DNA from: Candidatus Brevundimonas phytovorans
GTDB lineage: Bacteria > Pseudomonadota > Alphaproteobacteria > Caulobacterales > Caulobacteraceae
Length of the DNA stretch: 64,000 bases
Assembly (NCBI GenBank): GCA_029203145.1
Contig: CP119309.1
Coordinates: 1,079,001-1,143,000 of the forward strand
Reading direction: 5' to 3'
Part shown: piece by piece, positions 24,755 through 35,835 of the stretch
Layout of the letters: each line of letters begins with the position of its first letter
Position numbering within the stretch: the first letter of the stretch is position 1
Notes under the pieces: generated by a model
Databases searched by the model: none
What the model was told of the DNA's origin: nothing
Seen by the model: only the letters and a program-made list of their open reading frames with translations
Program-made: the position numbers and the translations under genes

Positions 24755-26095
24755 TTAGCGCGCGGTTCCGCGCGCCCGTGCGCCCAAGGGGACGACGCGG
24801 GGCGGGGCGTCCTGATCGCCGATGACCGCCTTGAGCGCCAGGGCCACGATCAGGACCCAGCGCAGGCTGTGCCAGTTCATGGTGATGCTCTCGGTGAGCA
24901 TGGTCAGGGAGTAGGCGGTCATCATCGGCATCAGCAACCAGCCGGAGGGCCGGGTATAGGCGGCCCACAACGAACGCCCCCACATCTCGATGAACCAGGC
25001 CGCCAGCAGGATAATGCCGGGTATGCCGAGCGCCAGATAGACCTCCATCCAGCCGCTGTGGGCGTGTGCGGCGCTGAACTTGGCCTCATAGGTGATCCAG
25101 GCGTGGGCGCCGCCAGGCGAGGTGTCGTCCCAGACCGCGCCATAGCCGAAGCCGGTCCAGGGACGCTGCTCCATCTGATGCATGATGGCGGCCCAGATCT
25201 GGGTGCGACCGGTCAGGGTGGCGTCCTTGCCCAGCAGGTCGAACAACAGATCGCTGCGCATGGTGATGAGCAGAATGGCGGCGCAGGCGACCACGACGGC
25301 CAGCCAAGTGCCGACCACGGCGCGCTTGGGGCCTGCCTTGACCAGGGCGACGAAGCCCATGCTGGCGAAGGACAGGATCAGCACCACCAGGCCAGTCTTG
25401 GAGGTAGACAGGATGACCAGCATGGCCGCGACGGCCGCCAGGACCAGCCACAGCCGCCGTCGCGCAGGGACCATGACGGCTGCTGCGACCATGAACAGGG
25501 CGGCCAGGCCCATGTTCTCGCCCAAGGCGTTCTTTTCCAGCCAGAGGCCGCGCCAGGCGCCGGGGAAGATCTCGTGCATCCGTCCCCAGTCGGGCATCAG
25601 GGCGCCGAGGAAGAGGGAGGCGAGCATCATCACCGCCATGGCCGTAGCGAAGATCTCGGTCAGGGTGGCCCAGCGCCAGCGGGAGGCCAGGGCGACGCCG
25701 CCCAGGGTCGTGAACAGCAGGGCCAGAACTCTGCGCAGCGTCACATCGGGCGAGACCGACCACATGAAGGAGGCCGCGGTCAGGGCCAGCAGCAGGAGCA
25801 TCAGCGGCGAGCGGGCCAGAGCCTGAAGCGCTACGCCTGGTCGGGTCAGGACCAGACCGACCGCCAGGGCATAGGCCGGATAATAGCCGTTGCGCAGGAA
25901 GTCGGCCGAACGCGCGCCATAACCTGTCATGGGCGCGGCCCAGGACTGGGAATAGATCAGGACGATCAGGACGGAGGCCAGAAAGGCCAGGATCTCCGCA
26001 TAGGGCCGCGCGCGGGCCACGGGGGCCGGGCGCGACGCGCGAACGGTTTGCGCCGTCGGTCCTGAAAGTCGCGCCCCCGACGACTGGATCGACAT
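24755..26095 (-). CDS. O-antigen ligase/polymerase family membrane protein
   Basis: A 446-residue polytopic inner-membrane protein of the Wzy_C/WaaL superfamily. About ten to twelve membrane helices are visible, such as ILAFLASVLIVLIYSQSW and LMLLLLALTAASFMW. A large periplasmic loop carries the family signature region TGRTQIWAAIMHQMEQRPWTGFGYGAVW and AHAHSGWMEVYLALGIPGIILL. Such proteins join or polymerise surface polysaccharide on the periplasmic side. It is the last gene of a probable minus-strand run after the SDR gene, ten bases away. Ligase versus polymerase cannot be decided here. Confidence 0.85.
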   Translation of the reverse strand: MSIQSSGARLSGPTAQTVRASRPAPVARARPYAEILAFLASVLIVLIYSQSWAAPMTGYGARSADFLRNGYYPAYALAVGLVLTRPGVALQALARSPLMLLLLALTAASFMWSVSPDVTLRRVLALLFTTLGGVALASRWRWATLTEIFATAMAVMMLASLFLGALMPDWGRMHEIFPGAWRGLWLEKNALGENMGLAALFMVAAAVMVPARRRLWLVLAAVAAMLVILSTSKTGLVVLILSFASMGFVALVKAGPKRAVVGTWLAVVVACAAILLITMRSDLLFDLLGKDATLTGRTQIWAAIMHQMEQRPWTGFGYGAVWDDTSPGGAHAWITYEAKFSAAHAHSGWMEVYLALGIPGIILLAAWFIEMWGRSLWAAYTRPSGWLLMPMMTAYSLTMLTESITMNWHSLRWVLIVALALKAVIGDQDAPPRVVPLGARARGTAR

Positions 26096-26105
26096 GGCCG
26101 TGGTC

Positions 26106-26867
26106 CTAGACCGGAGCGCCGGCCGACTGACCCTGCTTCCAATCCTTGAAGCTGACGGTCAGGGGCGGGGTCAGGTCGGGGCGGGCCAGTTCGACCATCA
26201 GGGGGCCGATCTCGGACGGATGGGGCAGGATCTCGGGGTCTTCGCCGGGGAAGGCCTGGGCGCGCAACTGGGTGCGCATCCGGCTCGGATCGACGATGGC
26301 GGCGCGGACGGGCGTGCTTTCGATTTCGTCGGCCCAGCATTTGACCAGGGCCTCGGCCCCGGCCTTGGTGGCCGCATACATGCCCCAGAAGGCGCGCGGG
26401 GCAGTGGCGACGCTGGTGGTCAGATAGATGGCGCGACCGGCGTCAGAGGCGCGCAGCAGCGGCTCCAGCGAGCGGATCAGACGATAGACGCCGGTGAAGT
26501 TGATCTTCTCGACCTTGGCGAACTCGCGGGGTTCAGCGTGAGCGACCGGCGTCAGACCCGACGGGCCCATCGTGGCGGCGGCCTGAACCCAGATGTCCAG
26601 CTTGCCGAACCGCTCGAACAGGGCGCCGCCCAGACGGTCGATGGCCCCGCCATCCACCAGATCGAAAGGGATCAGCGTGGCGTGGCGACCCGTGGCCGCA
26701 AAGATGGCGTCGTCCAACTCTTCCAGACCGCCTTGCGTGCGGGCCGTCGCCACGACATGAGCGCCGGCCTTTGCCAGGGCCAGGGCGGTCTCATAGCCGA
26801 TGCCGCGCGAGGCGCCGACGACCAGAGCAATACGGTTGGCGAGGGGAAGAGAAGCGTGTTCGGACAT
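26106..26867 (-). CDS. Short-chain dehydrogenase/reductase (SDR)
   Basis: A 253-residue NAD(P)-dependent oxidoreductase of the classical SDR fold. The cofactor motif GASRGIG sits near residue 18 and the catalytic Ser-Tyr-Lys is in YLTTSVATAPRAFWGMYAATKAGAE. The substrate is unknown. Genes of this type commonly follow purF/cvpA in related genomes. It lies 43 bp after the VOC gene and 10 bp before the O-antigen ligase-like gene. Confidence 0.9.
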   Translation of the reverse strand: MSEHASLPLANRIALVVGASRGIGYETALALAKAGAHVVATARTQGGLEELDDAIFAATGRHATLIPFDLVDGGAIDRLGGALFERFGKLDIWVQAAATMGPSGLTPVAHAEPREFAKVEKINFTGVYRLIRSLEPLLRASDAGRAIYLTTSVATAPRAFWGMYAATKAGAEALVKCWADEIESTPVRAAIVDPSRMRTQLRAQAFPGEDPEILPHPSEIGPLMVELARPDLTPPLTVSFKDWKQGQSAGAPV

Positions 26868-26910
26868 GGTGCGCTGATAGCGCGACCCGTCGTCGGGCGA
26901 AAGGCTCAGT

Positions 26911-27252
26911 TCAATAGCCCGGCGCGGGCTGCCACAGGCTGAAGCTGACGCCCTGATCGTCGGCGACGATGGCGGACAGGCCCGACGGGCTTTGCGACGG
27001 CATGGCCGCGTGTCCGCCCAGCTCTCTCACGCGGGCGCAGGTCGCGTGAATGTCGTCCACGCGGAAATACAGATGCGGAAAGGCCCGGTGCTCGCCCTTG
27101 GTGATTCCGAATGCCGGTTCGGAATCCCTGACATGGGCGTAGGTCGGGTGCGAGGCGTCTTCGTCGAACGTCCAACCGAACAGACCCGCGTAGAAGGCGC
27201 GGGCCTTTTCGATGTCAGGTGTGTCGAGCGTGAAGTAGCCGAGCTGGATCAT
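26911..27252 (-). CDS. VOC (glyoxalase/bleomycin resistance) family protein
   Basis: A 113-residue single vicinal-oxygen-chelate unit with paired beta-alpha-beta-beta-beta modules: LGYFTLDTPDIEKARAFYAGLFGWTF and PHLYFRVDDIHATCARVRELGG, ending GVSFSLWQPAPGY. The expected His of the first module is not clear, so a metal-dependent activity is uncertain. It starts six bases after purF ends. Confidence 0.85.
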   Translation of the reverse strand: MIQLGYFTLDTPDIEKARAFYAGLFGWTFDEDASHPTYAHVRDSEPAFGITKGEHRAFPHLYFRVDDIHATCARVRELGGHAAMPSQSPSGLSAIVADDQGVSFSLWQPAPGY

Positions 27253-27258
27253 CCCGCC

Positions 27259-28764
27259 TTAAGCGGTCACCAGCAGGGAAAGTTGCGAACCGCGTGCGTC
27301 GCGGCCGCCTTCCTCGATTTCGCGGTCCACCAGACGGGTCGGATAGTCGCCCGTGAAATAGTGGTCCGTGAACTGCGGCTGGGCGGGATCGCGCGGACCC
27401 ACGCCCATGGCGTCATAGAGGCCGTCGATGGATAGGAAGCCCAGCGAGTCGACCTCCAGGATGGCGCGCATCTCGTCCATCGTGTGGGTCGCCGCCATCA
27501 GCTGCGTCCGCTCGGGCATGTCGATGCCGTAGAAATCGGGGAAGAGGATCTGCGGGCTGGCCGAGCGCAGGTGGACCTCCTTGGCGCCCGCCGCGCGCAC
27601 GGCGCGAACCAGCTTCAGCGAAGTGGTGCCGCGCACGATCGAGTCGTCGATCAGCACGACGCGCTTGCCTTCCAGCGCGGCGCGGTTGGGGCTGTGCTTC
27701 ATGCGCACGCCCTTCTGCCGGGCGCCCTGGCTGGGTTGGATGAAGGTGCGGCCCAGATAGTGGCTGCGGATGATGCCCATTTCGTAGGGGATGCCGCTTT
27801 CCTGGGCATAGCCCAGGGCTGCGGGAACGCCGGAGTCCGGCACCGGCACGACCACGTCGGCCTCGACCTGGAACTCGCGCGCCAGACGACGGCCCATTTC
27901 CTTGCGGACATTATAAACCGAGCGGCCGTTCACGATGCTGTCGGGGCGGGCGAAGTAGACGTATTCGAACAGGCAGGGTCGGGCGGCGCGGGCGGGGAAG
28001 GGCTTGATCGAGGTCAGGCCGTCCTCGTCGATGACGACCACTTCGCCATGCTCGACGTCGCGGATGAAGGTGGCGCCGATGGTGTCCAGAGCGCAGGTCT
28101 CGGACGCCAGCACCCAGGCCTCGCCGACCTTGCCCAGCACCAGGGGGCGAATGCCCAGCGGATCGCGGGCGCCGATCATCTTGAAGCGGGTCTGGGCGAC
28201 CAGGGCGTAGCCGCCCTCGATCCGGCCCAGGGCGTCGATGAAGCGCTCGACGATCTTGGCCTTACGGCTGCGGGCGATCAGGTGAAGGATGGCCTCGGAG
28301 TCCGAGGTGGACTGGAAGATGGCGCCTTCCGACACAAGCTGCGCATGCAGGTGTTTGAAATTCGTCAGGTTGCCGTTGTGGGCGATGGCGATGCCGCCCT
28401 GGTCCAGATCGGCGAACATCGGCTGGATGTTGCGCAGGAAGCTGCCGCCGGCGGTGGAATAGCGGGTGTGGCCGACCGCGGCGCCGCCGGGCAGGCGGGT
28501 GGTCAGCTCGGCATTGCCGAAGGCCTCGCCGACGAGGCCCTGATGGCGCTCGGTATAGAAGCGGTCTTCAAAGACGCTGGCGATGCCGCAGGCTTCCTGA
28601 CCGCGATGCTGCAGGGCGTGCAGGCCCAGGGCCACGATAGACGACGCTTCGTTCTCGGGCGCCCCCCAGACGCCGCAGACGCCGCACTCCAGACGGAGCT
28701 GGTCATCCTCCGGCTCGCGCCAGTGTTCGCGGTGAACGATGGGATCGGCGATATGGTGGCGCAT
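27259..28764 (-). CDS. purF: Amidophosphoribosyltransferase
   Basis: A 501-residue enzyme making 5-phosphoribosylamine from PRPP and glutamine, the first step of purine synthesis. The N-terminal nucleophile glutaminase begins after a ~26-residue propeptide at Cys27 (CGVCGVWGAPE), followed by LHALQHRGQEACGIA. The PRTase domain has CLFEYVYFARPDS and the PRPP loop VVLIDDSIVRGTTS. Cysteines that bind the 4Fe-4S cluster in Bacillus-type PurF are not in the equivalent positions (FPDFYGID; no CxxC near the C terminus). This is therefore the cluster-free form. Confidence 0.96.
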   Translation of the reverse strand: MRHHIADPIVHREHWREPEDDQLRLECGVCGVWGAPENEASSIVALGLHALQHRGQEACGIASVFEDRFYTERHQGLVGEAFGNAELTTRLPGGAAVGHTRYSTAGGSFLRNIQPMFADLDQGGIAIAHNGNLTNFKHLHAQLVSEGAIFQSTSDSEAILHLIARSRKAKIVERFIDALGRIEGGYALVAQTRFKMIGARDPLGIRPLVLGKVGEAWVLASETCALDTIGATFIRDVEHGEVVVIDEDGLTSIKPFPARAARPCLFEYVYFARPDSIVNGRSVYNVRKEMGRRLAREFQVEADVVVPVPDSGVPAALGYAQESGIPYEMGIIRSHYLGRTFIQPSQGARQKGVRMKHSPNRAALEGKRVVLIDDSIVRGTTSLKLVRAVRAAGAKEVHLRSASPQILFPDFYGIDMPERTQLMAATHTMDEMRAILEVDSLGFLSIDGLYDAMGVGPRDPAQPQFTDHYFTGDYPTRLVDREIEEGGRDARGSQLSLLVTA

Positions 28765-28846
28765 CGTCAGGCTCCGATGACCGGGAACAGGGTAACTCAG
28801 GCGGTGGCGCCGCGCACGTAGTCCGCTATTGGGGCTGGGGCAAGGC

Positions 28847-29383
28847 TCATTGATCCGAAAACCCTTCGCGGACGGAAGATCCGACGACCGGTGTTAGGGC
28901 GTCGGCGCCTTTTCCCAGCGTCGGCAGCACGATCTGGATGACCTCGGCGGCCTTGGCGCTGACCGGAGCCAGGGCGGCGTCGGTCAGCCAGCGCGGGGGA
29001 TTGTCGGTCATCACGCCCATGATGGTCAGGTGGGCGCCGCCGATCAGGGCCAGGGCCCTCACCAGCCCGAGGGCCAGACCAAAGGTCTGATCGAAGACGC
29101 CGAGCGTGTTCCCGCGCGCCCCCTTGGAAATAGCCGAGCCGAGGAAGCGCAGGCCGAAATAGAGAATCAGAAACGTCAGGCCCACGGCCAGCACGGACCC
29201 GGCCCAGTCGGGATCGACCAGCGACCGCCCGAACGGCGCGGTCCAGGGCAGGGTGATCAGGGCCAGCAAGCCGGCCAGAAAGAAGCTGAACAGAGCCGTC
29301 AGCTCGCGCACGCCGCCCCGGAACCAGCCAGCGGCGCCGGAGGCCAGAAGCACAAGGATGACAAAGACGTCGTAGCCGGTCAC
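28847..29383 (-). CDS. cvpA: CvpA family membrane protein
   Basis: A 178-residue inner-membrane protein of the CvpA (colicin V production) family. It begins MTGYDVFVILVLLASGAAGWFRGGVRELTALFSFFLAG, the typical first helices and Gly-Arg-Gly turn, and has four membrane segments in all. It is 82 bp upstream of purF. In E. coli cvpA also precedes purF. The family is linked to envelope stress tolerance, but the molecular activity is not settled. Confidence 0.93.
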   Translation of the reverse strand: MTGYDVFVILVLLASGAAGWFRGGVRELTALFSFFLAGLLALITLPWTAPFGRSLVDPDWAGSVLAVGLTFLILYFGLRFLGSAISKGARGNTLGVFDQTFGLALGLVRALALIGGAHLTIMGVMTDNPPRWLTDAALAPVSAKAAEVIQIVLPTLGKGADALTPVVGSSVREGFSDQ

Positions 29384-29432
29384 GCGAACTAGGGTCCTTG
29401 GAAGAAGGGGGCGCTGGGGGGCAGAAGCCGCC

Positions 29433-30806
29433 TCAGTAGCGGTTTTGAGAGATTCGCTCGACCACCTCGGTCAGCAGCCCGGCGGTTGTCAGCGCCACGT
29501 CGCCTTTTTTGACCTTGTCCTTGGCCTGGGCCGGGGCCAGGGCGCGGTCGAAGCCGAGCTTTTTCGCCTCTCTCAGCCGGGCTTCGGCGCGATTGACGGC
29601 GCGAACCTCGCCCGACAGGCCGATCTCGCCGAAGACGACGCAACCCTGCGGCAGGGGCTTGTCCAGGGCGGAACTGATCAGGGCGGCGGCGGCGGCCAGG
29701 TCGGCGGCGGGCTCGCTGATCCGCAGGCCCCCGGCGATGTTCAGATAGACGTCCTTGTCGCCGAAGCCGAGACCACAGCGCGCTTCCAGTACGGCGAGCA
29801 GCATGGCGAGGCGACCATTGTCCCAGCCGACGACCGCGCGTCTTGGCGTGCCGTATGCGGAGGGGGCTACAAGTGCCTGAATTTCCACCAGAACTGGCCG
29901 CGATCCTTCGATTCCTGCGAAGACGGCGGCGCCGGGCGCGCGGTCCTTGCCTTCGCCGAGGAAGAGGGCTGACGGGTTGGTGACTTCGCGCAGGCCGACG
30001 TCGCTCATCTCGAAGACGCCGATTTCGTCGGTGGCCCCGAAACGGTTCTTGCCCGCGCGCAGGATGCGGAAGGGATAGCCGCGCTCGCCCTCGAAGCTGA
30101 GTACGGCGTCGACCATGTGCTCGACCACGCGCGGCCCGGCGATCTGGCCGTCCTTGGTGACGTGGCCGACCAGGATGATGGCGGGGCCGCCATCCTTGGC
30201 CAGCCGCACCAGTTCGGCGGCGCAGGCGCGGACCTGCGTGACGGAGCCCGGCCCGGCTTCGTGGGCGTCGGACCACAGGGTCTGGATGGAATCGATGATG
30301 ACTATGTCGAACTTGTCGCGCTTCAGCGTCGTCAGGATTTCGCGCAGGGCCGTGGCCGAGGCCAGGGACACGGCGGCGTCGGCCACCCCCATGCGCTTGG
30401 CGCGGGCGCGGATCTGCTCGATGGCCTCTTCGCCCGAGATATAGGCCACGCGGGCGCCGTTGCGCGCCGCCTTGGCCGTGACCTCCAGCAGCAGGGTCGA
30501 CTTGCCCACGCCGGGATCGCCGCCCAGCAGGATGGCCGAGCCGGGCACCACGCCGCCGCCGCAGACGCGGTCGAACTCGGTCACGCCGGTGACGATGCGC
30601 GGCGGCTCGGGGGTGTCGGATTGCAGGGTTTCGAATTGAAGCCCGCGCCCGCGCGCTGTGGAGGCGGGCTTCATCGCGCCGGGCGGGGCTGACTTGGACT
30701 CCTCGGACAGGCAGTTCCACTCGCCGCAGCCGGAGCATTGCCCCGCCCACTTGTTGTGAACCGCCCCGCAGGACTGACAGACATAGAGAAGGGTGTCGCG
30801 CGCCAT
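29433..30806 (-). CDS. radA: DNA repair ATPase RadA
   Basis: A 457-residue RecA-related protein helping branch migration in recombinational repair. An N-terminal C4 zinc finger (CQSCGAVHNKWAGQCSGCGEW), a Walker A (GGDPGVGKSTLLLEV), a Walker B region (IVIIDSIQT), the RadA-specific KNRFG motif (AGKNRFGATDEIG) and a Lon-like C-terminal domain (ALVAPSAYGTPRRAVVG) are all visible. It lies 49 bp upstream of cvpA. Confidence 0.97.
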   Translation of the reverse strand: MARDTLLYVCQSCGAVHNKWAGQCSGCGEWNCLSEESKSAPPGAMKPASTARGRGLQFETLQSDTPEPPRIVTGVTEFDRVCGGGVVPGSAILLGGDPGVGKSTLLLEVTAKAARNGARVAYISGEEAIEQIRARAKRMGVADAAVSLASATALREILTTLKRDKFDIVIIDSIQTLWSDAHEAGPGSVTQVRACAAELVRLAKDGGPAIILVGHVTKDGQIAGPRVVEHMVDAVLSFEGERGYPFRILRAGKNRFGATDEIGVFEMSDVGLREVTNPSALFLGEGKDRAPGAAVFAGIEGSRPVLVEIQALVAPSAYGTPRRAVVGWDNGRLAMLLAVLEARCGLGFGDKDVYLNIAGGLRISEPAADLAAAAALISSALDKPLPQGCVVFGEIGLSGEVRAVNRAEARLREAKKLGFDRALAPAQAKDKVKKGDVALTTAGLLTEVVERISQNRY

Positions 30807-30966
30807 GACCCTGACCTAGCAGGAATCGCGGCGCGGGCGAGTGGGGATGCGCAGGTCTGCGTCCGGGTCTGACGCAGGGCGAGGTGCGCGGGTTGCATTG
30901 CCACTCATATGCCCGTCATCCTGCCAAGCTATAGCGTCGTTACGACTCACCCCCGCCGAGGCCCCC

Positions 30967-31608
30967 ATGACCGCTCCGAACCCGCCCGCCATTGATCCGG
31001 GCCTCGTCGCCCGCGTGCAGAACATCCTGATGCGGCCCAAGCTGGAGTGGCCCGTCATCGACGCCGAATACGCCACGACGCGCAGCCTGTTCGCCCGCTA
31101 CGCCATGCTGCTGGCCGCGATCGGCCCGGTGGCCAGCCTGATCGGCGGACAGCTGTTCCCGATCCATATCTTCGGCTCGGTGATGCGCACGCCCGTGGTC
31201 GGCGGCCTCTTGGGCGCCATCGTCACCTGGGGCCTGTCGTTGCTGTCGGTCTTCGTTCTGGGCCTGATCATCGACGCCCTGGCGCCGACCTTCAACGGGA
31301 CCAGGGACAAGGTGCAGGCGATGAAGGTCGCCGTCTATTCGATGACGGCCGCCTGGGTGGCGTCGATCTTCAACCTGTTCCCGGCGCTTGCCTGGCTGGG
31401 CGGCCTGTTGGGGCTCTACGGCTTCTACCTGCTCTACCTCGGCCTGCCGACCGTGATGAAGGCGCCGCAGGACAAGGCCCTGGGCTACACGGCAGTCGTC
31501 GTTGTCTCCGCCATCGTGCTGTGGATGGTCGTCGGCGCCATCGCCGCTGGCGTCGTCGCCAGCTTCGTGGTCGGCACGGTCGGTCTGGGCGCGCTGGCGC
31601 TCAGCTAG
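30967..31608 (+). CDS. Yip1-family membrane protein
   Basis: A 213-residue protein of the bacterial Yip1 domain family. A soluble start (DPGLVARVQNILMRPKLEWPVIDAE, typical of the group) precedes five membrane helices, including YAMLLAAIGPVASLIGG and GAIVTWGLSLLSVFVLGLIIDAL. The function is unknown. The ATG at 30967 was chosen because the family motif RVQNIL lies about 12 residues in. It is divergent from radA (160-bp gap) and convergent with alr (3 bp). Confidence 0.8.
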   Translation: MTAPNPPAIDPGLVARVQNILMRPKLEWPVIDAEYATTRSLFARYAMLLAAIGPVASLIGGQLFPIHIFGSVMRTPVVGGLLGAIVTWGLSLLSVFVLGLIIDALAPTFNGTRDKVQAMKVAVYSMTAAWVASIFNLFPALAWLGGLLGLYGFYLLYLGLPTVMKAPQDKALGYTAVVVVSAIVLWMVVGAIAAGVVASFVVGTVGLGALALS

Positions 31609-31611
31609 AGC

Positions 31612-32661
31612 CTAGCCGACGTACAGGCGCGGCACGCGCGGCGTGATCGAGGTCAGCATTTCGTAGCTGATGGTTCCCGCCGCCGTCGCCGCGTCGTCCA
31701 CCAGACGATTGGCGCCGAAGATCTCGACCGTGTCGCCGGCCGCCACGTCCAGGCCGGTGACGTCCACCGCCAGCACGTCCATCGACACCCGGCCGAGGAT
31801 GGGACGAAGCTCGCCTGAGACCCAGACCTGACCGCGTGGACTATTGCTGCGCATGACGCCGTCGGCATAGCCGGTCCCGCAGGTCGCCACCCGGATCGGC
31901 GCCTCGGCGCGATAGCCCTGCGAATAGCCGACCGTCTCGCCCGCCGGCACATCGCGCACCTGCATGATCTGGGCGTTTAGCGTGGCGACCGGGGCGATGC
32001 GGCTGTCGGGCTTGCCCTCCGGCCCGCCGCCGTAGAGGCAGATGCCCGGCCGCACGACGTCAAAGGCGAAGTCCGCTCCCAGGAAGCAGCCGCCCGAGTT
32101 GGCGAAGGACCGCGTCACGCCGGGATAGCGCGTCACTGCGGCGGCATAGGCGTCGCGCTGCGCTCGGTTCAGCGGATGGGCGGGTTCATCGGCGCAGGCC
32201 AGATGGGTCATCACCAGCTCCAGCCCCTCGAAGGGCTCGGGCGCATCCTCGACGCGGAAGCCCAGCCGGTTCATGCCGGTGTCCAGTTGCAGACCGCAGG
32301 CGCCGCCGCCCGCTGCCGTCCAGGCCGCGATCTGACCCGGCTGGTTCAGCACAGGGCGCAGGTTCGCCGCCTTGATCAGGCCTGCCGACGCGCCGTGGCA
32401 GCCGTCCAGCACATAGATGACCGGCTCAGCGCCCAGGGCCTCGCGCAGCAGCACGCCCTCGGCCGCCCGAGCCACGAAGAAGGTCCGCGCCCCCTCGGCC
32501 ATCAGCCTTTTCGCCACCGCGGCGGCCCCCAGGCCATAGCCGTCGGCCTTGACGACCGGATTGACCGGCACGCCCGTCAGGGCCTGCAGGGTGTGGAAAT
32601 TGCGCGCCAGAGCGTTGAGATCGACGGTGAGGGAGGCGGGGAGGGACATGAGCTTTTGCAT
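31612..32661 (-). CDS. alr: Alanine racemase
   Basis: A 349-residue PLP enzyme interconverting L- and D-alanine for peptidoglycan. The PLP lysine lies in VVKADGYGLGAAAVAKRL (Lys38 counting from the first Met). The second catalytic residue, Tyr, is in ATCGTGYADGVMRS, and the cofactor-binding region RPGICLYGGGPEG is present. Translation may start at Met1 or Met5. It is the 3' gene of a minus-strand run that includes two lipoproteins and dnaB. Confidence 0.95.
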   Translation of the reverse strand: MQKLMSLPASLTVDLNALARNFHTLQALTGVPVNPVVKADGYGLGAAAVAKRLMAEGARTFFVARAAEGVLLREALGAEPVIYVLDGCHGASAGLIKAANLRPVLNQPGQIAAWTAAGGGACGLQLDTGMNRLGFRVEDAPEPFEGLELVMTHLACADEPAHPLNRAQRDAYAAAVTRYPGVTRSFANSGGCFLGADFAFDVVRPGICLYGGGPEGKPDSRIAPVATLNAQIMQVRDVPAGETVGYSQGYRAEAPIRVATCGTGYADGVMRSNSPRGQVWVSGELRPILGRVSMDVLAVDVTGLDVAAGDTVEIFGANRLVDDAATAAGTISYEMLTSITPRVPRLYVG

Positions 32662-32693
32662 AGCCGGGACGCAGCCGTTTGCGAAGCAAGACT

Positions 32694-33089
32694 TCAGTCG
32701 GCGGCCGTCGCCAATACGGCTTCTACGGGCTTCGAGCTGCAGTCGAGCATGCCTTCCATAATGTAGTTGCCAGCCTGCGCGCCATAGCCGGGGTTCACGA
32801 AGGTTTGGCGGATCGCGGCATAGATGTTGCCGCGATAGTCCGTGTGGCCGCAGATTTCTGCCGCGCGGCGATCCCAGTACTGGCGGGCCAGATTGGGGTC
32901 GGGGATGGTGGCGGGCAGATAGACACGGATCATGTGCGTGCCGTCCGCATTCTGCGAGTCCGTGTAGCCGAAGTAGGTCTTCTTCGCCGGATCGATGCGG
33001 GCGTATTCATGGCTGACACAGGCCGTCAGCGACAGGGAGAGGAGAACTCCCCCTATCACCGTGACCGCTGTGAGGCGGGTGACGGGCAT
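32694..33089 (-). CDS. Putative lipoprotein, unknown function
   Basis: A 131-residue protein with a lipoprotein signal (TAVTVIGGVLLSLSLTAC, Cys24) and an otherwise soluble body (MIRVYLPATIPDPNLARQYWDRRAAEICGHTDYRG). Two further cysteines could form a disulfide. I do not recognise a family with confidence. It begins five bases after the larger lipoprotein gene ends, so the two are probably cotranscribed. Confidence 0.65.
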   Translation of the reverse strand: MPVTRLTAVTVIGGVLLSLSLTACVSHEYARIDPAKKTYFGYTDSQNADGTHMIRVYLPATIPDPNLARQYWDRRAAEICGHTDYRGNIYAAIRQTFVNPGYGAQAGNYIMEGMLDCSSKPVEAVLATAAD

Positions 33090-33094
33090 GATGA

Positions 33095-34222
33095 CTACTC
33101 CGTCTTGCGACGCGATTCCTTGCGTAGTTCCTGCATACGCTCGGTCCGGTCCTTGGCGATGGATACGGCGTTTCCGTAAGTTGAGAAGCTGCCCGCATGG
33201 CCGGCAAAGGAGGTGTAGGATCCGGCTGTCGCCCCCGATCCGACGCGCAGAATGGTGCGACCATCCGCTTGTGTTTCCACCAAGGTGTCAGATCCGCCGT
33301 CAATAGACGGAACCACGGTCCGGTTGAGGTCAAGCAGGGCGTAACGTGCGACGAAGGCGTGGGCGTTCGCGATTTCCGCTTTCAGCTGGGCGCCGTTGTC
33401 CTTGAGCCATTCGCGGGTGAGGAAGATGGCGATCTCTCCCTTGGTCAGGCTGTTGTCCTGAGCCTGTTCCAGTTCCTTGGTCATCGACTTGAACTCGTCA
33501 GTGTCTTCCGCGGGCAGGGCGCCGTTTTCGTCGCGCGCGCTTTCCTGGATCGAGGCGATCAGGCGCTCGCGCAGTTCCGGTGTCAGTTCGGGTGCGGGCA
33601 GCGACCGAGAGAAGTAGGTGAAGGTGTTGCGATAGGTCGGACCCGTGGTCTCTGCCTTGGGCGGGGCGCCCTCGAACGCATAGGGCGTCACATAGGGCAG
33701 GGCGGCGTTATGATACGTAACCTCAAAGACGATGCGCAGGGTGCTGGCGTCTTCGGCAAGGACGTAGGACGCCGAGACATTGATGGCGTCGTCGCTGGGC
33801 GTCTCGTCAATCAGACGCTGGGCGGTCGAGATCTCGGTGAAGCGCACGCCTTGAGCAGCCGCGGATGCGGCGGCTTGAGACTGGAATTCCCGAACCAGCG
33901 ACGCGTTCAATTCTTCGAGGGAAATGATCTCGGCGATTTCTGACGCCGACTTCTCTGCGCGTTTGGAGGGGCCGTAGTTGATGATGGCGTCCATCACGAC
34001 CGAGGTCAGGGCGCCGATCAGGCCATAGGGCGCCCCGGCTGCGGAACTGTCGGCCATGAACCAGCTCTTGCTGACCCCTGCGTTTTCCTCAGCCAGAACG
34101 ACCGGCGTGGGGCCCATCGCCTCGATCTGCGCCGTGTTGAGCGGACGAGCGTTCGGCACGGGCGTGGTGGCGCAGGCGGCGAGAAGCGATGCGCATGCGA
34201 TCGCGCAGATAGCCAGTTTCAT
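33095..34222 (-). CDS. Putative lipoprotein, unknown function
   Basis: A 375-residue protein. The ATG at 34222 has gggggaa upstream and opens a lipobox signal (MKLAICAIACASLLAAC, Cys17). The Ala-rich region EFQSQAAASAAAQGVRFTE and a mixed alpha/beta body follow, then a charged C-terminal tail (KDRTERMQELRKESRRKTE). No catalytic motif is recognised. Its location between dnaB and alr interrupts a run that is more compact in relatives. Confidence 0.65.
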   Translation of the reverse strand: MKLAICAIACASLLAACATTPVPNARPLNTAQIEAMGPTPVVLAEENAGVSKSWFMADSSAAGAPYGLIGALTSVVMDAIINYGPSKRAEKSASEIAEIISLEELNASLVREFQSQAAASAAAQGVRFTEISTAQRLIDETPSDDAINVSASYVLAEDASTLRIVFEVTYHNAALPYVTPYAFEGAPPKAETTGPTYRNTFTYFSRSLPAPELTPELRERLIASIQESARDENGALPAEDTDEFKSMTKELEQAQDNSLTKGEIAIFLTREWLKDNGAQLKAEIANAHAFVARYALLDLNRTVVPSIDGGSDTLVETQADGRTILRVGSGATAGSYTSFAGHAGSFSTYGNAVSIAKDRTERMQELRKESRRKTE

Positions 34223-34335
34223 GGATTCCCCCGAATCTTGGTCTCTCAAAAGAGATAGGGAAATCCTATTGCGATCGGCGATTTGTGAGTCAACGAAAAG
34301 CTCAGGCTTTCAGTCGGTTTCAGGCCGTCCTCACC

Positions 34336-35835
<1,500 letters not shown>

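Noticed and set aside
23037..24983. 648-codon minus-strand frame opposite der
   Set aside because: Der is unmistakable on the plus strand; the antisense frame lacks any family pattern.
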